Source of the DNA: Syntrophomonadaceae bacterium
Lineage (GTDB): Bacteria > Bacillota > Dethiobacteria > DTU022
Assembly (NCBI GenBank): GCA_007121075.1
Contig: SKMK01000003.1
Coordinates: 18,389-82,388 of the forward strand
DNA: 64,000 bases
Direction of reading: 5' to 3'
Shown: piece after piece, positions 49,005 through 58,925 of the stretch
Numbering within the stretch: the first letter of the stretch is position 1
Layout of the letters: every line of letters begins with the position of its first letter
Translations under genes and position numbers: made by a program
The notes under the pieces: model-generated
What the model was told of the DNA's origin: nothing
Database searches by the model: none
The model's input: the letters and a program-made list of their open reading frames with translations, nothing else

Positions 49005-49138
49005 TTTTTCCGCTCCGAATGTATTTACATTGCGCCTGCCAGGGCGTGCGTCCGGATCCAGGTGAAAATTTTTTCCGCCTGGGCGTCCAGCGTTGCTTGA
49101 TACCTTAATAAAAAACTGATTGAAACAGGAACACGTCT

Positions 49139-49567
49139 GTGAAAAAAACATCATTTTTTAGTAACTGTGGTTATACCTTAATCGAACTGCTGGTGGCTGT
49201 AGCCATACTGGGCCTGGTAGCGGCACCAATATTTACGCTTTTTAACAGCGGTTTTTCTTCGATCGCCGTTGCGGGAAGACAAAGCGCCGCTATCAACCTG
49301 TGCCGCGAGAAGATGGAAACTGTCAAAGCCGGTGATTTCGATCAACTCTACGATTTTTATATTTCAAATGCAGGCAGCCCCCATGTTGAGGATAATATCC
49401 CCGGAGCCCCTCTTTTCCGGCGGGTTACCGAAGTCGATGTTGTTAACCCCGCAAATGGATCTCTGCCCCCCGGGGCTGAGGTTCTATCTGTTACCGTATC
49501 CGTTTACTGGACCTCAGGTTCGGGCGAAAAGTCAGAAAGCCTGGAAAGCAGGCTGGCAAGAAGGTGA
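49139..49567 (+). CDS. type IV pilus minor pilin / GspI-like pseudopilin
   Basis: NCGYTLIELLVAVAILGLVAAPIFTLF prepilin N-terminus; directly upstream of further pilus genes. Confidence 0.85.
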   Translation: MKKTSFFSNCGYTLIELLVAVAILGLVAAPIFTLFNSGFSSIAVAGRQSAAINLCREKMETVKAGDFDQLYDFYISNAGSPHVEDNIPGAPLFRRVTEVDVVNPANGSLPPGAEVLSVTVSVYWTSGSGEKSESLESRLARR

Positions 49568-50142
49568 AAGAGTCGTTATTGCATAAATTAAAACATCTTG
49601 AAAACGGCTTTACACTGGTGGAAATGGTCGTAGCCTTTGCTCTGCTCGGCCTGGTTATTTCCGCCCTTTATTCCTTCTATTTATTCGGACTGCAGGCCTG
49701 GAACCGCAGCGACGAGCGGATGGAGCACCAGCAAACAGCCCGAATTGCCCTGGACAAAATGATCAGGGAGCTGCAGTATGCTCACCTGGTTAAATGCAGT
49801 ATCGATCAAAATGACTGCAGCAGCGGTGTGCCCTGCGAGATCATTTACTTCAGGATTAACGTCGCCGGAACCTCTACCAGGCACAGCTTTCGCCTTAACC
49901 ATACCCAGCTTCATTTTGACCGGCGCCGGGACAGCAACAATTCGATCCGGTCTACCAATGTCGTCGCCCTGGGCATAACCGGCCTGGAATTTTTAATCGA
50001 CGAACAGGAGACCGTCTTCATTACGGTCAGGGCCGGAGAAGGCTCCAGCAGGGTTGTCCTTACCGGGGCGGTGAGACCTCGTAATTTACCCCCGCCGCAG
50101 TCCGGTCACGAAAACCATGAAGGCGGTGACGTCGATCATTAA
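49564..50142 (+). CDS. GspJ-like pseudopilin
   Basis: ENGFTLVEMVVAFALLGLVISALYSFYLFG. GTG start overlapping the previous gene. Confidence 0.85.
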   Translation: MKESLLHKLKHLENGFTLVEMVVAFALLGLVISALYSFYLFGLQAWNRSDERMEHQQTARIALDKMIRELQYAHLVKCSIDQNDCSSGVPCEIIYFRINVAGTSTRHSFRLNHTQLHFDRRRDSNNSIRSTNVVALGITGLEFLIDEQETVFITVRAGEGSSRVVLTGAVRPRNLPPPQSGHENHEGGDVDH

Positions 50143-50614
50143 CAAAAGGATTTACTATGTTTGGTTCTGTGATAAGGGGATGGCCCTGGCCCTGGTTTTA
50201 ATCTTCACCGCCGCCCTGATGATTTTGGGGGCCGCTGTAATAACTTTTGCCGTCAATGAAAGGTTGATCACCGCATACAACAACAGCGATATCCGCCTTT
50301 ACTATATTGTCGAGGGAGGCCTGGAGACAGGTCTGGCCGTCCTTAGAGAAGACTTTTATTATAATGATGAGCTAAACGGGTCCCTGAGGGAGGGTACCTT
50401 TACAGTTTACTTCACCGACGAATACCAGCACTACAATGAAAACCGCAAAGACGAGGAGGAAGAAGAATATTTCGAAAATGAGGATAAGATCCGTTTTATC
50501 CGCTGCGTGGGCACCCTGGGCGAAAACAGCAAGGCCATGAGTATAGCGGCGGAGCAAGATGAGCAGGGCCGGCTTTACATCCTCAGGTGGTACCGGATTT
50601 TCCCCTACCACTAA
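50117..50614 (+). CDS. PilX/GspK-like pilus accessory protein
   Basis: GMALALVLIFTAALMILGAAVITFAVNERLITAYNNSDIRLYYIVEGGLETGLA. Confidence 0.7.
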   Translation: MKAVTSIINKRIYYVWFCDKGMALALVLIFTAALMILGAAVITFAVNERLITAYNNSDIRLYYIVEGGLETGLAVLREDFYYNDELNGSLREGTFTVYFTDEYQHYNENRKDEEEEEYFENEDKIRFIRCVGTLGENSKAMSIAAEQDEQGRLYILRWYRIFPYH

Positions 50615-50688
50615 GATCAATTAACCATTTAAGTAAATCGGCTTTTAACAGAATACCGGTTGTCGAAAGGAGAGCAACTATCACATTG

Positions 50689-51789
50689 ATGAGTACAATT
50701 AATACTTCAGCCGCACCAGGGCACCGCATCAGGGGTAAATATTCACCGATCGGCATTGATTTTGGCAGCGGCCGGGTCAAGATGCTCCAGCTGAAGCAGC
50801 AGCGGGGCAATTTTCACGTTCATGATAAATGTCATTTCCCCATGCCGCTGGAAACAACACCAAACAGCCTTATTGCCAGCACTGCCGATCCGCATCTCCT
50901 GCTTGAACAGCTTCGCCAGGCGAAACATAATTGCAACTGGCGCGGCAACCGGGCCTGCCTTTCTATGGACAGCCGGGCCTGCTACACCCGCGCGATTTCT
51001 CTGCCCCCATTAAGAACCCGGGAGCTTAAAGAGGCCGTTCGCTGGGAAGTCAGGAAAAATTTCCCTTTCGAGATTGATAATGCGGTGGTCAGCTGGGCAG
51101 TATTAGGTAACGGATCCGGCCCGGAACAACCGGGCCGCAGGTACTTAATTGCCTCGGTTCAGAAAACCACAGCTGATTTTTATACCGCAGTGGCCCAGAA
51201 AGCCGGCTTCAAACCCGTTTCACTGGAAATACCGCTGACCGCCCTGCTGCGATCTGTTAAACTCCGGCCGAAGGGCCCGGACCCCGGCGCCAGCAAGTAT
51301 CAGCTGCTCGTAGATTGCGGCTTCAGCTCAACCCTGGTCCTGCTTACTGTAAAGGGAACCTACTGCTTTCATCGGGTTCTAAACCTGGGAGCCGGACATT
51401 TCTACCGGGCAGCAACAGGGGGAAAGAAAGGCGACCTGAAAGCGGCCCTGCGCCTGGTTCACAGCCGGGCCTCTCTGGCAGAAAAAGGCCTCATGGTCGA
51501 AGCCTCCAGGTTGGCCCGGGCAATAAGCGAAACCCTGGCCTACTGGTCTTCTTTGTCACATAACGACCCGGTAAACCCTGCCGTTATGGAAGTAAGCGGG
51601 GGTGGCATCTTAATTCCTGGTCTGGCCTCCTACCTTTATAAAGAACTGGGTTTAAAACCCCGCCTGTATAACCCGGTTCATCTTATAAACAGTGTCCGGG
51701 TTGAAAATGGAACCGGCTCTGGAAACGGTTTCCGGGAAACTCTTTATACCACCGCCCACGGGCTTACTCTCAGGGGGTGGTTGAAATGA
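50689..51789 (+). CDS. pilM: type IV pilus assembly protein PilM
   Basis: IGIDFGSGRVKMLQLKQ; LKEAVRWEVRKNFPFEIDNAVVSW; precedes PilN/O-like genes. Start placed at MSTINT after AAAGGAG. Confidence 0.87.
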   Translation: MSTINTSAAPGHRIRGKYSPIGIDFGSGRVKMLQLKQQRGNFHVHDKCHFPMPLETTPNSLIASTADPHLLLEQLRQAKHNCNWRGNRACLSMDSRACYTRAISLPPLRTRELKEAVRWEVRKNFPFEIDNAVVSWAVLGNGSGPEQPGRRYLIASVQKTTADFYTAVAQKAGFKPVSLEIPLTALLRSVKLRPKGPDPGASKYQLLVDCGFSSTLVLLTVKGTYCFHRVLNLGAGHFYRAATGGKKGDLKAALRLVHSRASLAEKGLMVEASRLARAISETLAYWSSLSHNDPVNPAVMEVSGGGILIPGLASYLYKELGLKPRLYNPVHLINSVRVENGTGSGNGFRETLYTTAHGLTLRGWLK

Positions 51790-52340
51790 TCCCCGAACTG
51801 GATTTGAGAACACCTGAATATATCGCCTCCCGCCGCCTTTTTGGCCCGCCGTTCTTAAAACTATTATCCGGCATCCTGGGGTTCTGTATGCTGGTAGGCG
51901 CATTCTATGCAGCGACCATATACCCGGACTGGCTGCGCCGGGAGCTGGAACAAGAAATAGGCCTTGCAATTGGGCTCAGGGAAGAAGTTGCGCCCCTCCT
52001 GGAACTGGCCGAAGAAACCGCCCTGCTCAAAGCCCGGTCCGATCTGGAACAGGATCTGCATAAATCTTTAGATCCGCCCCAGGAATATCTGCTTGTCGCC
52101 AAAAAGCTGGCCTCAGCCCACCGCCTTAATTTGGAAAAGGTAACCGTTGACCGAAATGGCAGCCTCTTTCTAAAAGGGTGGAGCAGGGATTTAGGTGATA
52201 TTGCTCTGTTCAGCCAGGTTCTTGAATGTGAACCATGCTTTGTTTCTTCCGAAGTCCGGCTAATAAACCGCGGGCCCGGGGGAAACTACTATTTTGAACT
52301 GACAGCGCTCGGAACCGGAAATGGAGGCGAAATGGAATGA
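51777..52340 (+). CDS. PilN-like pilus assembly protein
   Basis: Position between pilM and PilO-like; single N-terminal TM and coiled coil. Confidence 0.7.
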   Translation: MVEMIPELDLRTPEYIASRRLFGPPFLKLLSGILGFCMLVGAFYAATIYPDWLRRELEQEIGLAIGLREEVAPLLELAEETALLKARSDLEQDLHKSLDPPQEYLLVAKKLASAHRLNLEKVTVDRNGSLFLKGWSRDLGDIALFSQVLECEPCFVSSEVRLINRGPGGNYYFELTALGTGNGGEME

Positions 52341-52912
52341 GTGAGAAAAGAACACGGGGCCCGAAAAACGGGAAAGGATTTAAATTATTTATTATAATGG
52401 CCATTTTTACGGCAGCTTTTTTAAACCTGCCGGCAGACCATTACAACGAGGCCAAAAGGTTGCGGGAACAGTTAACCGATACCCGCAGTGAAAATATGCA
52501 GTTAACTGCTGTACTGGAAGGGTCCGGCCTGATTGAATTGGAACAGGACCGGTTAGAGGGAGAAAAAGAACGCCTGGAAGCACTAGTTCCTCTTGAACAG
52601 GATCTTCCTTTTTCACTGATCAAGCTTGAGGAAGCTATAAGCCGCTTCCCCCTGACCATTCACGAGATCCGGGCCGGGGGAAAATCCAGGCATTCTCCAT
52701 ACAGCAAAATTAAAATTGACCTTGCAGTGTCCGGGCCTCCGGCAGAAATCGAAACCTTCCTGAGACAGTTAAATAATCTGCCTTACCTCATCTCTGTGGA
52801 CAATCTTACCTGGTCAAGCGGAAACGAGGAAGATCTGGTAGTACTGGATCTGGAACTTTTTTTCATCGATCCTGCTGAAGTAAAACCGCTGCTGGAATGG
52901 CCAGAGTTATAG
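52337..52912 (+). CDS. PilO-like pilus assembly protein
   Basis: N-terminal TM, coiled coil, ferredoxin-like ISRFPLTIHEIRAGG... and IETFLRQLNNLPYLISVDNLTW. Confidence 0.72.
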   Translation: MSEKRTRGPKNGKGFKLFIIMAIFTAAFLNLPADHYNEAKRLREQLTDTRSENMQLTAVLEGSGLIELEQDRLEGEKERLEALVPLEQDLPFSLIKLEEAISRFPLTIHEIRAGGKSRHSPYSKIKIDLAVSGPPAEIETFLRQLNNLPYLISVDNLTWSSGNEEDLVVLDLELFFIDPAEVKPLLEWPEL

Positions 52913-52968
52913 CAACCGGATTCTCTCCTTACTTACAGGCACCAGCATTCAACAAAGGGGATGGTTAT

Positions 52969-54201
52969 ATGGCTGTACAATACCGTTTTACTGCTATAGA
53001 CTGGAATGGCAAAAAAATACGCGGTGAATTAACCGCGACAAACAAAACCAAAGCTCTTGAGCAGCTGCAAGATCGCAACCTGGTCCTGCTTGGGTTAAAA
53101 GAACAGGGCCCATTTCAAAGGGCGGTGAAAAATGTTTTTCTGAATGCCCTGTACAGTATTGGTTACCGTTCTTACACCAGCCGGGAACTGATGATCTTCT
53201 GCCGGCAGTTTGCAACCATGCTGCAGGCCGGGATCAGTGTTTTGCACTGCCTCAGGGTTTTGTCAGGACAAAAAGAACTGGCCTGCCTGCAAAACCAGAT
53301 CGGCGCAGCGGCCCTGGAACTCGAGCAGGGTGGTTCCCTCTCGTCTGCCCTGCTTTGTGGAAGAGAAAAATTTCCAGCAGTAATGGTTAGCATGGTGGAG
53401 GCAGGTGAAGCCAGCGGCAAGCTTGATCTGATCATGGAAAAAATGGCCGACCATTTCGAAAAGCAGCATGATTTTGCCGAAAAGATCCGCTCGGCAACCC
53501 TTTATCCAACTTTCATCGTCCTTGTTTCAATAGCCGTCACGGCAGTACTGGTTATTTTTGTCCTGCCCCAGTTTGCAGGCATTTTTAATGCCATGGGGAT
53601 GGAAATGCCGGCCTACACCCGCTTGCTTCTCACTTCTGCCGTAATCTTTTCCCGTTACAGGATCCTGTTCCCTCTCCTTTTGATCTGCCTCGCCGCCGGC
53701 CTTCTTTACTTCCTGAAAACAGAGAGAGGCAGGCGGTTATTTGACCGCCTGCGCTTACGACTGCCTTTGTTCGGCAGGATCTACAGGCAAGCTGCCGCAG
53801 CACGGTTTGCCAGGATCATGTCCACCCTGCTGGCAAGCGGTATCAATTTGCACAGTGCCCTGCTCCTTTCGAGCAGGGTCGCCTACAATACCGTGCTTTC
53901 AGAATCAATAGCCATGCTCAGTGAAGCCCTTAACCGGGGTGAGTCCCTGGCCGGTCCGATGCAGCGGGACAAATACTTTCCCGCCCTTTTGACCGAAATG
54001 GTGCGCATCGGCGAAGATACAGGAACCCTCGAGCATACCTTAAACAGGACCGCTTTATTCTATGAAAAAGAAACAGCTTATGTGGTTGAACGCCTGGGAA
54101 CCATTTTAGAGCCGGCCCTGCTGTTAATTGTAGGGTTCTTTATCGGCTTGCTTGTATTCTCCATTCTCTCTCCAATGTACCGGGTGTTTGAAATGATGTA
54201 G
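52969..54201 (+). CDS. pilC: GspF/PilC inner membrane platform protein
   Basis: YRFTAIDWNGKKIRGELTATNK; FCRQFATMLQAGISVLHCL; VRIGEDTGTLEHTLNRTALFYEKE. Confidence 0.93.
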   Translation: MAVQYRFTAIDWNGKKIRGELTATNKTKALEQLQDRNLVLLGLKEQGPFQRAVKNVFLNALYSIGYRSYTSRELMIFCRQFATMLQAGISVLHCLRVLSGQKELACLQNQIGAAALELEQGGSLSSALLCGREKFPAVMVSMVEAGEASGKLDLIMEKMADHFEKQHDFAEKIRSATLYPTFIVLVSIAVTAVLVIFVLPQFAGIFNAMGMEMPAYTRLLLTSAVIFSRYRILFPLLLICLAAGLLYFLKTERGRRLFDRLRLRLPLFGRIYRQAAAARFARIMSTLLASGINLHSALLLSSRVAYNTVLSESIAMLSEALNRGESLAGPMQRDKYFPALLTEMVRIGEDTGTLEHTLNRTALFYEKETAYVVERLGTILEPALLLIVGFFIGLLVFSILSPMYRVFEMM

Positions 54202-54202
54202 C

Positions 54203-55234
54203 TTAATCCGCTTTATCAGCTACATGCACGGTATAAAGGATAACCATGTTGTCGGGAGCAATAATGTGGTCTGGAAAGTGGAGCTGTCCCGTAAAAATAT
54301 AACTGCCTTCCTGTTCAGGATCATAAGCGGGCACAGACTGACTGTCCCACTCCACTTCTATACCGGTTATTTCGATTACTTCTGCAGTGATGCTGATGGT
54401 CCGGTCAAGCTTAAGAGTTTCCTGCCGGGTACCTACTGGCACCGTGGTTTCAAAATCATCGCTTTCCAGGACAAAGACCTGATCGTTGAAATCATCTTCA
54501 AAACCGTCTTCTTCCAGCTCAGTTTCCGTGGTGGTGAAAAAACCTTCTTCCCGGCCCGAATCTTTTGTCTCCAGTTCCCCTTCTTCCGGATTGCCCTGAT
54601 CATCTTTTCCGCCCCCGTCGGCCGCAGGCTGGAGCGAGTCTATCACTCTTGCATACCCGTCAATTTCAGCGTCTTCGAAAAGATATACTCCGGTAGCAGG
54701 GCAGATTAAATCTATACGCCGCTTCATTGTTCCACCGGAAGTAAATGCGTCCTGATCGATAACAAACATACTGCTCAATTCTTCATCGAAGTAAACCTGG
54801 TCGGAAGCGCTCCAATCCTGGCGCAGATGGCCTTCCTCGCCGGGCTCTGAATCCACCTTGACGGCAAAAACCTGTTCGGCCAAATCGTCAGGCAGGCCGG
54901 CTAACTCAGGGTTAAGTTTAACTGCCGAGCCCACAGACAGTCCCCGCAGGTGCCTGTCGTCAACATCCCAGTCACTATCAGCCCTGACCTTTATTTCTTC
55001 GGGATCAAGATAAATCGACTCATCACGCTCAAAAGCCCCCCTGCCTTCCACGAGGGTTTTATGCTGGGCCGGAGATGAGCTCTTATCGCCGGTCTGGATC
55101 TTGAGCAGAATTTTTCCGTCGAGATCGTAATATTTGTCATACCTTATGTTTCCGGAGAATGAATGCACAGGAGCGGATAAAGAAAGGACAAAAAAGAAGA
55201 CAACAAGTAGAGCCACAAAATTACTCGGCCTCAT
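54203..55234 (-). CDS. secreted protein of unknown function (shares C-terminal domain with 3905..4735)
   Basis: Signal peptide MRPSNFVALLVVFFFVLSLSAPVHS; EPGEEGHLRQ...SGGTMKRRID...IDGYARV. Confidence 0.75.
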   Translation of the reverse strand: MRPSNFVALLVVFFFVLSLSAPVHSFSGNIRYDKYYDLDGKILLKIQTGDKSSSPAQHKTLVEGRGAFERDESIYLDPEEIKVRADSDWDVDDRHLRGLSVGSAVKLNPELAGLPDDLAEQVFAVKVDSEPGEEGHLRQDWSASDQVYFDEELSSMFVIDQDAFTSGGTMKRRIDLICPATGVYLFEDAEIDGYARVIDSLQPAADGGGKDDQGNPEEGELETKDSGREEGFFTTTETELEEDGFEDDFNDQVFVLESDDFETTVPVGTRQETLKLDRTISITAEVIEITGIEVEWDSQSVPAYDPEQEGSYIFTGQLHFPDHIIAPDNMVILYTVHVADKAD

Positions 55235-55475
55235 GGTATACACTTCCTCCCTGATAAAAATAGCGGCAACCATTTTTTTTACAGCGATCCTGTTTGTTGC
55301 CGGCGGCCGGTTAATCTCTCTTTTTTTTTAGCCGGGCAGGCGGCCGCTACCTGCCGGACTTTTTCCAGTTATTTTTCTGATCTTACAATTTTAAACTCCA
55401 CTACATTATATTTAAAATACCCAGCTTTGTCAAAATTTTAAAGAAAAGAATCGGGCCGGCATTTTTCCATACCAA

Positions 55476-56720
55476 TTAATCCAGGTGATAGGTCAGCTCC
55501 CTGTCGAACGGCAGGGAATATTTGCCGTCCCAGGTTACATCAATATAGTTGCCCGGGTCTGTATCTCCTTCCGTATTTAAAACCAGGACCCTGGAGTTTT
55601 CATCAAAACCCAGCTGTTCTTTAACGCGCTCCAACTCCGGCCTTTCCATTAAAAGGGTAAGCAGGCCGGCACCCACAGCACCCGATTCGCCGGATATAAT
55701 GCGGGGATCGTTGCCAACCGGATGGCCGAGAACCCTCATCCCCCTGGCGGCAAAAAAATCTTCCAGGGACACGAAGGCATAGCTAAAATCCCTCAGGATA
55801 TCCCAGGCAATCAGGTTCGGTTCTCCGCAAGCCAGGCCGGCCATAATCGTCTGCAGTTCGCCTTTTACGGCATGCCGCTTTCCGTCTTTGTGGACGGCTG
55901 AGTGGTAAATACAGGCTGCGTTGTGCGGCTCGAGAATAACAGCCTTGATCTGCTCTTCAGCGGGGCCGTTTACCAGGTAGCCCAAAACGGCCGCCGGCAT
56001 CGATCCCACCCCCGCCTGGAGAAAGATATGGGTAGGCAGTTTCAGGCCTTCTCCATTTACCTGCTCCAGGACTTCATGAATCATGGTCATGTAACCCTGC
56101 ATCACCCAGGCCGGCACCTCCGTGTAGCCTTCCCAGGCGCTGTCCTGGACCAGGGACCAGCCGTTTTCATCAGCTTTTTGCATAGCCAGCCGGACCGTAT
56201 CATCGTAATTCAGATCGGTAACCACAGCCTCTGATCCGGTTTCCAGGATAGCATCAACCCTGGGCCTGGCTGTTCCCCTGGGCAGGTAAACGACCGCTTT
56301 CTGTCCAAGCTGTGCGGCGCCCCAGGCCACCCCGCGGCCGTGGTTTCCATCGGTGGCAGTGACAAAAGTGAATGCCCCGGCTTTATTCCTGGCTTCCGGG
56401 GAAGACAGGTAACCGAAATCCAGGTTGTCTTCAGGAAGCCCCAGCTTCCGGCCCAGGATCCTGGCCATGGCGTAAGTACCGCCCAGCGCTTTAAAAGCAT
56501 TCAAGCCAAACCTTTCCGATTCATCCTTGATATAGATACCTCCAACTCCGATCTTTCCGGCCAGATCCTCCAGGGCAACCAGCGGTGTAGGCCGGTACGA
56601 GGGCACTGTCTGATGAAAGCGGAGGACTTTTTCCGCTTCCGGGCGGGACAAATAGTCAGGTTTCTGCCCTCCTTTAGCAGGATTGATCAGCACTTTTAAA
56701 TCATATATACTTGAGCTCAC
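55476..56720 (-). CDS. dpaL: diaminopropionate ammonia-lyase
   Basis: PLP fold-type II; YRPTPLVALEDLAGKIGVGGIYIKDESERFGLNAFKALGGTYA; TATDGNHGRGVAWGAAQLG. Confidence 0.92.
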   Translation of the reverse strand: MSSSIYDLKVLINPAKGGQKPDYLSRPEAEKVLRFHQTVPSYRPTPLVALEDLAGKIGVGGIYIKDESERFGLNAFKALGGTYAMARILGRKLGLPEDNLDFGYLSSPEARNKAGAFTFVTATDGNHGRGVAWGAAQLGQKAVVYLPRGTARPRVDAILETGSEAVVTDLNYDDTVRLAMQKADENGWSLVQDSAWEGYTEVPAWVMQGYMTMIHEVLEQVNGEGLKLPTHIFLQAGVGSMPAAVLGYLVNGPAEEQIKAVILEPHNAACIYHSAVHKDGKRHAVKGELQTIMAGLACGEPNLIAWDILRDFSYAFVSLEDFFAARGMRVLGHPVGNDPRIISGESGAVGAGLLTLLMERPELERVKEQLGFDENSRVLVLNTEGDTDPGNYIDVTWDGKYSLPFDRELTYHLD

Positions 56721-56873
56721 GATTTTTCAGGCCTCCCTGTTAAATACTTAAGCTTTGGCTTCACCGTAATAATTCTTAATCTAATCTTAAAACCCTGCCG
56801 GAAAGGTTCGAAAACAGCACCAGAGCTGCGTTTTTAACTGCAGGCAGTTATAAGCCTGGATAAAAATAAACTC

Positions 56874-56902
56874 TTGTAAGCTTACATTGATAACTGTATA
56901 AT
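56874..56902 (+). promoter_or_regulatory. sigma-A-type promoter for the GYF/MORN gene
   Basis: TTGTAA - 17 nt - TATAAT, ~90 nt upstream of the GTG start. Confidence 0.6.
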
Positions 56903-56991
56903 GTTGGTGCGATAAATAACATACTTAAGTTTAAAGTTCAAGCCATAATAGTATGGCTTTTATTTCTTCATTTAATGGAGGGAACCGGTTC

Positions 56992-57858
56992 GTGGGAAAC
57001 CACTGGTTCGTATTTAAAAACCAAAAACAAAAAGGGCCCTATACCTGGAAACAGCTGTGGCTGGAAGCTCAAGCAGGCAGGATTAAGCCCAGGGATCTGG
57101 TCTGGAACAAAACCATGAAGGACTGGGTGATGGCTTCTAAGATACCGGGATTAATCAATAATCCCCGCAAACGGAATTACCTCACCATTGCAGTAATTGC
57201 TTCGGCCGTATTTTTCTTCGTCCTGAGTGGAGCTGCTTTCTATTACCTTTTCTTCTATACCGGCCCCCAGCTGGCGGTCAATGAAGAACAGGAAGAAAGA
57301 GACATTATCGAAGAAGCGGCAGGAGAAGATGAACTTAATAATAATGACCTGTTTGATCCAGATCAAATCGATCAAAATGACGATCCCGGCGGAAGCCAGG
57401 GAAATGAAACAGCTACCGCTCCCGACCCGGGCAACGACAATGACGATACCGACCCAACAGAATCCCGGGTGAAGAGGACCTCTTTTCAGGGCGGCACCTA
57501 TACCGGTCCCCTGAAAGACGGGGAACCTCACGGCTACGGAGTCTGGACTCACCCGGACGGACACCGCTATGAAGGAGACTTCAAAGAAGGCAAGATCGAA
57601 GGTTACGGGACCATGACTTTCCCGGACGGGGAAAGGTATACCGGCTACCTGGTTGACGGTAAAGCACACGGACAGGGGACCATGATTCACCCGGACGGCA
57701 GGCAGGTAAGCGGAACCTGGGTTGAAGGCATTTACCAGGGCGAAACCGAAGAGGATGATTATGACGAAACCGAAAACGGCGAAGATGATGATAACGGCGA
57801 AGATGAAAACGCTGACGGAGATAGCAATGATAACAACGAAAACAACGATGAAACCTGA
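56992..57858 (+). CDS. GYF_2-like domain - TM - MORN-repeat protein with acidic linkers
   Basis: WFVFKNQKQKGPYTWKQLWLEAQAGRIKPRDLVWNKTMKDWV; TM; three to four MORN repeats (YTGPLKDGEPHGYGVWTHPDG...). GTG start after GGAGGG. Confidence 0.8.
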   Translation: MGNHWFVFKNQKQKGPYTWKQLWLEAQAGRIKPRDLVWNKTMKDWVMASKIPGLINNPRKRNYLTIAVIASAVFFFVLSGAAFYYLFFYTGPQLAVNEEQEERDIIEEAAGEDELNNNDLFDPDQIDQNDDPGGSQGNETATAPDPGNDNDDTDPTESRVKRTSFQGGTYTGPLKDGEPHGYGVWTHPDGHRYEGDFKEGKIEGYGTMTFPDGERYTGYLVDGKAHGQGTMIHPDGRQVSGTWVEGIYQGETEEDDYDETENGEDDDNGEDENADGDSNDNNENNDET

Positions 57859-57948
57859 TCCCGCCTTATTTAAATAGAAGTTAATAAACTAACATAACAA
57901 TCTTACATCAGTGAATATTTATCAGACCTGGCAATCCTTAAAAGAACG

Positions 57949-58872
57949 GTGGATCTGGCTGTGGAATTTACTGTAACAAGGGCAGAGCCCGGGGACAGGG
58001 AGGCTGTGATCGAACTAAGCCGCCATTTTACAGATGATTACCTGGAGCACACCGTCGACCGGTGGATTGGCCAGGAAAAAGGCGGCCTTTACCTGGTCTG
58101 GGATGCCGATTTGTTAATTGGATGCTGCTCCCTCTGTTTTCCTTCTTCCGCCGAAGCGTGGCTCCAGGGAATGCGTGTCCGGCCAGGGTACCAGGGCCGC
58201 GGCATCGCTTATCAGCTCAACCGCTATTTAATTGAGCAGGCAAAAACCGGGGGCGCTGATGCGGTCCGCCTGCTGACCCATCAAAACAATCACCAGGCTC
58301 TACAAGTAGCCCAAAAACTGGGCTTTTCTGCTGCCGGAGGGCAGCGTGAAATCATCTTCCGCCGGGAACTTAAACCGGATGCGCCTTTTGAATCAATTAA
58401 CGGCCCTGTTCCACGGCTTTGCACAACCTCAGAAATTAACCGGGCCGCTTACTTCCTGGACAACGGTCCCTCGTTCCACAACCTGCAGGGTTTCCTTTTC
58501 GGCCCCGGCTTCAGCTACCGCCGCCTCACCCGTATGGATCTGGAGCAGGGCATAGATAATAAGCAGGTCTACCTGTTTGAAGAACGAAGTCAGGTCCGGG
58601 GCATATTGTTCGTGCTGCGCCAAGAACACGAAAACCACTTAATTTTAAGCTACCTGGATGCACCGCTGAAGAACCTTCCTACCACCGGGAACCTGTTCAA
58701 AGCCTGGTCTGAAGAAGGCTATAATCATTTTACCATCAACATGATCACAGAGCAGCACCAGGCCCTAACACCCACCTTAAAAAAACTGCTCGGCGCCTAT
58801 GAGTGCGAGCAGTTGCTGCTGATGGAAAAATATTTAATCCCTGTAAACACAAACTTAAACTTGGACCAGTAG
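57949..58872 (+). CDS. GNAT family N-acetyltransferase
   Basis: MRVRPGYQGRGIAYQLNRYLIEQA acetyl-CoA motif. Confidence 0.88.
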   Translation: MDLAVEFTVTRAEPGDREAVIELSRHFTDDYLEHTVDRWIGQEKGGLYLVWDADLLIGCCSLCFPSSAEAWLQGMRVRPGYQGRGIAYQLNRYLIEQAKTGGADAVRLLTHQNNHQALQVAQKLGFSAAGGQREIIFRRELKPDAPFESINGPVPRLCTTSEINRAAYFLDNGPSFHNLQGFLFGPGFSYRRLTRMDLEQGIDNKQVYLFEERSQVRGILFVLRQEHENHLILSYLDAPLKNLPTTGNLFKAWSEEGYNHFTINMITEQHQALTPTLKKLLGAYECEQLLLMEKYLIPVNTNLNLDQ

Positions 58873-58925
58873 AATCCTGAGCTGCCAAGTTCGATTTGTC
58901 CAACAAAAACCTACCGGTTTTAAAA

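Noticed and set aside
55331-55370. GC-rich hairpin GCCGGGCAGG...CCTGCCGGAC followed by TTTTT on the + strand
   Set aside because: Oriented as a + strand terminator but no credible + strand gene ends here; not assigned.
58905-58922. AAAACC-TACC-GGTTTT small hairpin between convergent genes
   Set aside because: Too short to call confidently as a bidirectional terminator without 3'-end data.
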